Shown here in pieces: positions 57,687 to 64,000 of a stretch of 64,000 bases of DNA. This DNA comes from Isoetes taiwanensis (lineage: Eukaryota; Streptophyta; Lycopodiopsida; Isoetales; Isoetaceae), in the NCBI GenBank assembly GCA_021234155.1, contig JAJEKV010000237.1:496001-560000 (forward strand), read 5' to 3'. How positions within the stretch are numbered: position 1 is the stretch's first letter; each line of letters begins with the position of its first letter. The notes under the pieces are model-generated. The model did not search any database and was not told the DNA's origin. It saw only the letters and a list, made by a program, of their open reading frames with translations. The translations under genes and the position numbers were made by a program.

Positions 57687-57795
57687 TGATCGACGATATT
57701 AGGGTCAGAACTAGAAGCGACAGAAGGATGTAGAGAGTACCTGGATGAATCTAATAAGCCAGACTTTTGCTCAGACTTTTTGCTTCTAACCGGGA

Positions 57796-57800
57796 TGCTC
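57796..57800. repeat. Copia target-site duplication TGCTC, left
   Basis: Identical to 62789-62793; the standard 5-bp duplication of Ty1/copia integration. Confidence 0.85.
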
Positions 57801-58043
57801 TAATGATAAACAGAAACTGAACACGAAAAAGCTATCTTTCATTGAGAATAATTCTGATCTTATACATCTGTGGCGGTGCTACAAATAGCAGCCTCACCGT
57901 CATGCCTAAATTCAGGAGCACTCAATGGAAGTCCCTAAATCTATGGAACTAAAACCCTGTGTAAAACCTAGTGTCCACCAAACTGTTACCACAGTAAAAG
58001 ACAAACGTCATTCTTGTCAATGGTTAATACAATATAACCAACA
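57801..58043 (-). repeat. Copia 3' LTR
   Basis: On the minus strand it starts TGTTGGTTATATTG and ends GTTTATCATTA. With the 5-bp TSD and adjacent PBS taken at face value the LTR ends in TA, not the usual CA. Confidence 0.9.
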
Positions 58044-58056
58044 CTCCCCCTCAAGT
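58044..58056 (-). other. Polypurine tract
   Basis: ACTTGAGGGGGAG on the minus strand directly precedes the 3' LTR start TGTTGG. It primes plus-strand DNA synthesis. Confidence 0.88.
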
Positions 58057-58205
58057 ATGACTTTGTCTACAATGTTACATCTCTGCAGACAAAAGGAATT
58101 CAACAGCATATGCTAAGTACAAAAGACTGAACTTAAACAATGCTTTTGAAAGAAACTACTCTAAATGCTTCAACTTAAACATAGCCTTCATGAAACGTGA
58201 CTGCT

Positions 58206-59100
58206 TCAAACTGGAATCATCCCCATCTCTTCAATACATTCATGAAACCTTTTCTTCGGGATTGGTTTAGTGAACACATCTCCTGTCATAAGATGTGTGC
58301 TGAGATGCTGGATGTCCACCTTCCCTTCATCTACTTTTTCTCTGCTGAAATGGAACTGGGTCTCGATATGTTTTGCCTTAGTAAAGTTGTTGGGGTTCTT
58401 TACTAGGCTCACTGCTGCCTTATTATCATTCAGGATCAGAGTTGGCCCCCGCGATGTTTCGCACCTATTTCTTTCAGAAGTCTTCTGAGCCAAATGGCTT
58501 CTTTAACAAATTTGCACAAATTGCCATATACCGGATTCACATGTACTAACCGGCCAGAGTCTTCGCTTTTTTTCTTTGCACTAACCGACAACTCCCCTTG
58601 TACCGAAAAGCCGATCGCGAGATTTGCGGGGGTAGCTCTTCAAAGATGATCGGCATCAACATGACCGGATAAAAGAAGCTTGGTAGGATGTGAACCTTGG
58701 TAGCAAATCCCGACATGAGGAGTGGCTTTGAGATACCTAAGGATGCGTTCCACGACCGCCCGGTGTGAAGGACCGGGACTTTCCATGAATTGGTCGACGG
58801 TTATGACACTCTCGGCGATGTCGTATGGTGCAAACCATAAAATGCATGAGTGAACCGACTATGCTTCAGAGGGCACATCCAAAGCATCTATGGTGTTTGT
58901 TTTTAGAAGGAGATTCAAATGTCAAGGAGCAATTAATAGGCGGAGTGCCTACCTCCCGACATTAGTCCATCTTGCATTTTTGAAGAAGAGAAGCAATACC
59001 CTTAGATCGATGAAGAGTAATGGTGTGAGCACCTCATCACGGAGAACTTGCATCCCTAAAAAGTATTTCAGCTCACCAAGATCATCATGTGGAACTTTTG
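58206..59100 (-). pseudogene. Copia RNase H and RT C-terminus, frameshifted
   Basis: The last intact piece (58206-58493) reads 'LILNDNKAAVSLVKNPN', 'AKHIETQFHFSREKV' and 'LMTGDVFTKPIPKKRFHECI', the standard copia RNase H end. Between 58500 and 59100 the expected 'RYLK.TP..GI.Y', 'DADHAGD' and 'STTGF.FSVQGG..SWSAKK' segments are recognisable only in fragments across all frames. There are many 1-3 nt indels and no CAG or CTG at all in 58557-58866. Confidence 0.85.
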
Positions 59101-59114
59101 AGCAAGACTTGCCT

Positions 59115-59768
59115 TCATTTCTTTGTGATCAAAGATTGCTGATTGGATGCTAAGATAAGGTCATCTACATAGAGGACAATAAGAAGAAGGTCAGTGCCAT
59201 GCCTCTTAACATATACATTCCAATCTGCATTGCTCCGGCTAAAACCGTGAGAGGTGAAGAATGCATGAATAGTTTTGTACCACAGGCGAGGGGACTGTTT
59301 GAGCCCATAGATGGCTCGGTTAAGTTTACAGACCTGTTCTTCTTTGCCTGATACCTGATAGCCTGGTGGTTGCTTCATGTACACTTCATCATCAAGCTTG
59401 CCATGCAGAAATGCAGACTTCACATCCATTTGCTGCAAATCAAGGTCCAGGGCTGCAGCCAAGGCAAGTACAATGCGCACAGATGTGAGCCTGGCCACAG
59501 GGGCAAAAGTCTCACTATAGTCAATTCCAGCCTTTTGTGAGCAACCTCGGGCAACTAGTCTTGCTTTGTAACGAGACACCTGATTGTGTTCGTCATACTT
59601 GAGTTTGTATACCCACTTGCTGGATATGGCTCTTCTCCCTGCGGGCAGGTCACACAAGGTCCACGTGTGATTCTCAAGTAAGGAATTAAACTCCTCGTCC
59701 ATGGCTTGCTTCCAAGAAGGATGCTCTGGACTAGTAAGAGCTTCATGAAAGGTCTGAGGTTCTTCCAC
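59115..59768 (-). pseudogene. Copia reverse transcriptase core (intact stretch)
   Basis: 217 open codons: 'EFNSLLENHTW', 'KWVYKLKYDEHNQVSRYKAR', 'ARGCSQKAGIDYSETFAPVA', 'QMDVKSAFLHGKLDDEVYM', 'GLKQSPRLWY' and catalytic 'VLYVDDLILA'. This is RVT_2 of Ty1/copia with all catalytic Asp residues. It is part of a broken polyprotein, so it is not a stand-alone gene. Confidence 0.93.
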
Positions 59769-60154
59769 CGGGGCAAAGATTTGTGGAAGGCAATATAAGA
59801 GGAGCTTTTAGGCTTTTTACTCTCAAGATAGGACAACATTCGATCCGTAAGCTTGGAAGCCCTGTGAGACCTTCTTGGTGCATGCTCGACTGGTTCAACG
59901 TCAGGCTCTGATTCAGGTTCAGAGGGGAGATCAGCTTCGTCCATGGGAATGTCGGCATCAAGGACTTCATTTGGATCAGAATCCGAGTCTGAAGTTTCTC
60001 CTTCAAGATGGGCAGGAGAGAGAGGATCTAAGACCAAAGGATGGCCACTGGAGCCAATGCTGAAATCAGTTTCGTTGAAGCTAACACTGCGCCTGATGAT
60101 CATCTTATTTGTGAGAGGAACATACAGCTTGTAGGCTTTGGACAAAGGTGTCAC
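59769..60154 (-). pseudogene. Copia linker between integrase and RT
   Basis: An acidic, Ser/Pro-rich stretch follows 'IIRRSVSFNETDF', the typical end of the integrase C-terminal region. It then has 'HAPRRSHRASKLTDRMLSYL'. A frame change near 59770 separates it from the RT. Confidence 0.8.
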
Positions 60155-60265
60155 CAGAAACCTCTACGAACATACAAGGGATAGATCTAGCAGAAAGCTT
60201 ACCTTGTTTCCTTTCAGCTTTTGAGAGATGTGCATAGGCAGTGCACCCAAAAATCTTAAGACCAT

Positions 60266-61200
60266 CTACTGAAGGCTTGAAGCCAGACCATGCTTCCTCA
60301 GGTACACAATCGAAAATGACTTTGGTGGGAACTCGATTAATAAGAAAGAGCTAGGCGGTACTAGCCGCGCCAGCCCGTAACTTATATCTGAAATACCTTT
60401 AGAGAGAATCATGGAGCGAGCACACTCCAGAACAGTGCGATTTTTCCGCTCGACAACACCGTCTTGCTGATGTTCATGGGCTACCAAAGTTTCATGATGG
60501 ATGCCTTCTCCTGCAAGGAACTCTCCAAATTCACCATTTATGAATTCTCCCCTTGGTCGGGCTTCGATACATTTCACCTTTCTTTCTTTGAACTTTTCTC
60601 GCGAGCTTTCCAAACTTTAAAATGACCAAAGACTTCATTTTTCTTGTGCATGAAATAGATCCAATTCTTCCTAGTGAAATCATCGATGATAAGTAAGAAA
60701 TACCTGGAACCTCCAATGGATCTTACTCGAGATGGGCCCCAAACGTCCATATGCACCAGATCAAGAGCATTGAATGCTCGATTAACCTGTTTTTTTTTGT
60801 AGGCTTTTCTACTAAGCTTTTCCAAAGCACAGCCTTCACAAATGCCATCTGGAGACTTTATTTTGGGCAGGTGTCAGAACAAAGTTTTGGTCTTTCATTT
60901 GCTTAAGCAGCTGAAAATTAGCGTGGCCAAGCCTCTCATGCCATATTTGATTGGGGTCAGTCCTGGCTGCATTAAGGGCTGTGTGCTCCCTGCTTTTACA
61001 CCAACTAAGCTTATAAAGCTTGCCTTCTCGTTCTCCTTGAGCAAGAATGGTGTGGTGTTGATCTCTGATCAGGCATTTGCGCCCACCAAAAGTGACATAT
61101 AGTCCTGCATCATCCATTTTTGAGATGGAAAGCAAGTTAACTTCTAAATCAGGGACATATAATGTCTCTTTAAGACGGATGTTCCCTGTGGGCAATTCAA
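60266..61200 (-). pseudogene. Copia GAG-pre-integrase and integrase, frameshifted
   Basis: The pre-integrase zinc region 'IWHERLGHANFQLLKQM' (60836-61195) is followed by the rve core. That core has 'LDLVHMDVWGPSRVRSIGGS' and 'FLLIIDDFTRKNWIYF' (60574-60825), with two catalytic Asp. The Glu-bearing 'QQDGVVERKNRTVLECAR' lies in another frame (60266-60613). The DDE triad is present but split by frame changes. Confidence 0.9.
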
Positions 61201-61284
61201 GGGTTACTAGACCTTTGCCTCCAATTTTTAGTCTCCCTTTCCCAATCTTAACTTTCCGTTATTGAAACTTTCTTCCGTGGAAAC

Positions 61285-61520
61285 AAAGGCATCCTTTTAC
61301 CGGGTCATGTGGTCGCTATGCCGCGAGTCAAGGTACCAAGTGCCTTGCGAGATTTGTGCAATCAGTCCATGATGAAGCACATCCCATGGATCCAGATTAA
61401 ATGAAAGCATTAGTTTGTCTGCTGTGCACCTGATCACAGTCATGACGCTCAGGTGAATCCAAATAATACAAGCAACTAGTGCCTTCAGAATTGCCATGGC
61501 AGCCATATCCACTTTGTTCC
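61285..61520 (-). pseudogene. Copia aspartic protease region with altered active site
   Basis: 'TWYLDSRHSDHMTR' stands where copia proteases have 'W.LDSGAS.HMT', so the catalytic D-S-G reads D-S-R. The DNA there (GACTCGCGGC) differs from the expected GACTCTGGTGC by a change at a CTG word, so this may be a consensus error and not a true mutation. Confidence 0.8.
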
Positions 61521-61734
61521 TTCTTATGGTTCCAAATTCTTCTCAAGGGCAACAAAAGCATGTGCAATGAAAACCGAGGGATCCTTTGCTTGAGGAGTAT
61601 TACGATTTTTGATTCACTACTATCTTCACTCTCCCGAGATGCTGCGTGCCCTCGAGCCTCCTTTTTCTTTTTCTTTGGTTCTTCTTTCTCTAATATCCTT
61701 TGCTTTTTTTTTTTTTTCTCCTATCGGGTTCTCC

Positions 61735-62514
61735 AGTCCTTTGCAATATGACCAATCTTATTGCAGTTGAAACATTTTCTTGTTTCATTTTCTTCAGTTC
61801 TGCCAATTAACGCAGCTTGCCCTTCTTTGGCTGAGGATGCTTTTTTGCCCCCTGCTTGGTTCATCTCTTCCATAAGGATCTGCTGGCACGCCCATTCAAG
61901 TTGGGCGTCGCTCGGATGAGCCTATTACGTTCTTCACATTGTTATAGCTTGAAGGTAAGCCTAGTAACAATGCACCCACAATTAGGTCATCTTCAATGCC
62001 CTTTTCCATTCCTTCGGTTGAGTCTTTCTTTGCTTTGATCTTGGAGATATACTCCTCTGCTGATGCATACTCCTTTAACTTGGCAGTAAAAATAGTTGCG
62101 TACAAGTTAGCTTGCTGAGAAAAATGTTTTCTCTTGTAGATTGCAACCAGCTGATCCCAGGCAACCTTAGCACTTTCCGCTGATTCTACCCGAGCAATCA
62201 TTGTGTCATCAAGGTACCGCATCATGCGGCTCCTTGCTTCCCGATCTTTTACGCAACCACTTGAGCGAGCTTGCCTTTCGGCATCATTCTCCCTCGTCTA
62301 ATGCTTCAACCTTGTCTTCAGCCTTAGCGGTTCCTTTTGAGACTGAGACGGCAGTGGGAGATGGTACCTTTGGTCGTGGTTCATCACCAGACACGATGTG
62401 CCATAGCCCTTTTGCTGAGAGCTTCCCCCGAACTTTTATGAACCAATAGAACTTCGTTGGAGTGTGATAACTTTTCGATCCTTCCCATTTCCTCTCGAAG
62501 TTTGATCGATGCAC
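61735..62514 (-). pseudogene. Copia gag with CCHC-like knuckle, frameshifted
   Basis: The N-terminal piece 62284-62514 has 'FIKVRGKLSAKGLWHIVSGD'. The main piece 61896-62225 has 'VAWDQLVAIYKRKHFSQQAN' and 'LGLPSSYNNV', the UBN2-type gag. The knuckle (about 61738-61795) reads 'CFNCNKIGHIAKDW', with Trp in place of the fourth Cys. Gag packages the element RNA. Frameshifts lie near 62230 and 61890. Confidence 0.88.
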
Positions 62515-62534
62515 TTACTCACAAGAATCGTTAC

Positions 62535-62545
62535 GCTCGATACCA
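62535..62545 (-). other. Primer-binding site (initiator tRNA-Met type)
   Basis: TGGTATCGAGC lies directly inside the 5' LTR. The canonical copia site is TGGTATCAGAGC, so one A is missing, again at a CAG word. Confidence 0.85.
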
Positions 62546-62788
62546 TAATGATAAACGTAAAGCCCGAACACGAAAAAGCTATCTTTCATTGAGAATAATT
62601 TCGATCTTATACATCCGTGGCGGTGCTACAAATAGCAGCCTCACCGCCATGCCTAAATTCGGGAGCACTCAATGGAAGTCCCTAAATCTATGGAACTAAA
62701 ACCCCGTAAAACCTAGTGTCCACCAAACCGTTACCACGCGAAAAGACAAACGTCATTCTTGTCAATGGTTAATACAATATAACCAACA
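62546..62788 (-). repeat. Copia 5' LTR
   Basis: 243 bp, the same ends as the 3' LTR. Compared with it, this copy has CG words where the other has CTG, CAG or TG. Confidence 0.9.
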
Positions 62789-62793
62789 TGCTC
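62789..62793. repeat. Copia target-site duplication TGCTC, right
   Basis: Identical to 57796-57800. Confidence 0.85.
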
Positions 62794-62802
62794 GGGACTT
62801 TT

Positions 62803-62880
62803 TTTTGGGTTGCCCGGGGGGCAAACCCTCGCTTATGTGGGTATGTGGGCATATCCAGTATATATGCCAAGATATGCCCA
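62803..62880 (+). repeat. Interspersed repeat R2, copy 2
   Basis: TTTTGGGTTGCCC, GGGGGCAAACCCT, then TTATGTGGGTATGTGGGCATAT, matching 22117-22195. It begins 15 bp from the copia LTR. Confidence 0.6.
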
Positions 62881-64000
62881 AAGATATACCGGTGATGCTA
62901 AAAACCGGCCGGTGTGCCCGTAAGTGTTAGGTCGCCGCCGTTGTCGGGTGGATCTTTGGCAAACCGCTAACCGGCTGGAAAAACAGCAAGATCCACAAGC
63001 AAGAAGCAGTCCATGCCATATTCTAAGCATGAAGATTTTGTGGATTCTAAGCATGGGATTTTGTGTGTGTAGGTGGATGCCCTAAGCCTTCTCATGGTCG
63101 TGTTGGTTGTGCAACCGGAAAAATCCGGTCGGCTTTGGTCGGCGGTGGCTTCCTTTATCTCCGACCAAAGCAAAGGCGGCTATGGGAAAGCATCGGGTCT
63201 CTAGGATTGCAGAGCTTGAACAGCTATGAAGCATGATCATATTCTTCCGAAGGATGGCAAAACGTGGAGTCCCTAATTGATCTTTCAAGCTGCGCAGCAG
63301 ACAATCGGCTGTGTACTTTGAATTCCGTTTTGAATTGATGTAATGTTTGCTTTTAAATGATTCTTCTATCATGAAAACGTCCATTACATGCCTTTAATTT
63401 CTACTCTTGGCCATTTCTTGAAGAAGTCTCTTGGCATGCTAGTCATGGGCAAATTTGGATGTAATAATGCAGTGGCGAGATGTAATTGCACATGTTTGAG
63501 ATTTTTTGTTTGTAATTGTTCTTCCAGATGCTTCCACACGCACTTAGTATGTCTAGCCTAGAGAGTTTACAAGTGCTTGAGCCAGTTCACATCATACACT
63601 TATTGGTATTTCAATGCCATCTTCGGATGATGTAATGCTTACATTTCAAACGGACCTCTTAAGAAGTCGGTTCAAGAAGTGCGAGTTGCGGCCGACCCCT
63701 TAAGAAGTTGATTGAGAAACCCTTGTACCGCCAAGTGGGAAGTTCCTCTTTGCTTACTAAAACCCAGTTCTTGATGCGGGTAATTTGATGCAAGGAATTC
63801 TAGATTTGAACTAAAGATATTTCTCTTATCCGCTTGTAGTTCACATTATGGCTTCAATGAGCATTTTCATTTGCAGATTCGATGTTGCAGAAGTTCTCAA
63901 TTTTGTGGTCTTATATTTCATCAAGGATTTAACTAAAGCGGCTGTTCTACGCAAGGTCGGTTTACGCACGCACCAGCTTAGAGTAGGCGGACCAGATATT
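62881..64000. other. No gene recognised
   Basis: Short minus-strand ORFs (62833-63384) have no domain. CG-containing words are frequent at 62.9-63.2 and 63.6-63.75 kb, as in the abnormal segments of the neighbouring copia element. Confidence 0.42.

Larger units (their letters stand above)
57801..62788 (-). mobile_element. Ty1/copia LTR retrotransposon, full-length, inactivated
   Basis: A 4,988-bp element on the minus strand with two 243-bp LTRs. It has a primer-binding site next to the 5' LTR (62535-62545), a polypurine tract next to the 3' LTR (58044-58056), and gag-protease-integrase-RT-RNase H in copia order. It is flanked by TGCTC. Frames are broken in gag, protease, integrase and RNase H, while the RT stretch is intact. 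The LTRs differ at about a dozen places, nearly all involving CG versus TG/CA. Confidence 0.95.

Overview
This is nuclear DNA of a land plant. The evidence is GT-AG introns of about 60-160 nt, a plastid-type acetyl-CoA carboxylase subunit, plant-specific protein families (PLATZ, UDP-glycosyltransferase, a plant multipass membrane family), and dense retrotransposon debris on an AT-rich background. The LINE type and low gene density make me suspect a fern or other seed-free vascular plant. That is an impression, not something the window proves.

Layout. 1-6.4 kb: an intact intronless PLATZ-like zinc protein (1275-1847, minus) and a frameshifted membrane-protein pseudogene (about 3160-4010, minus). 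6.4-10.4 kb: a GC-rich, badly decayed LINE (minus), followed by an unassigned GC-rich block to about 12.4 kb. 13.6-16.3 kb: a second, 5'-truncated LINE with a perfect 19-bp target-site duplication. 17-22 kb: a Helitron 3' end, a tRNA-derived SINE, a copy of repeat R1 and three LINE scraps. 23.4 kb: a run of five small hairpins. 25.0-25.9 kb: a truncated UDP-glycosyltransferase pseudogene. 28.7-29.0 kb: a microsatellite and a second type of SINE. 29-45 kb: mostly gene-free DNA with two more Helitron 3' ends, several two-copy local duplications and a near-perfect 64-66 bp snap-back inverted repeat.

45.4-47.9 kb holds the one clear functional multi-exon gene: ten exons encoding the plastid carboxyltransferase alpha subunit (accA). 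50.2-51.2 kb carries more SINE-A copies and an R1 copy. That R1 copy is split by a 4.3-kb insertion (51151-55409) flanked by a 31-bp duplication. The insertion carries an unusual YMDD reverse transcriptase, neither copia nor ordinary plant LINE, and is the most interesting object here. 55.9-57.7 kb has 68-bp tandem repeats, a RarA/WRNIP1-like AAA+ pseudogene, a multipass membrane exon and an isolated Walker A ORF. 57.8-62.8 kb is a complete but broken Ty1/copia element (243-bp LTRs, 5-bp TSD TGCTC, tRNA-iMet-like primer site).

The genes do not form a pathway. The window is a mobile-element landscape around one housekeeping gene. In parts of the copia element almost every deviation from the expected sequence turns CAG/CTG into a CG-containing word, which may reflect consensus errors at methylated CHG sites. 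Some apparent inactivating changes should therefore be treated with caution.
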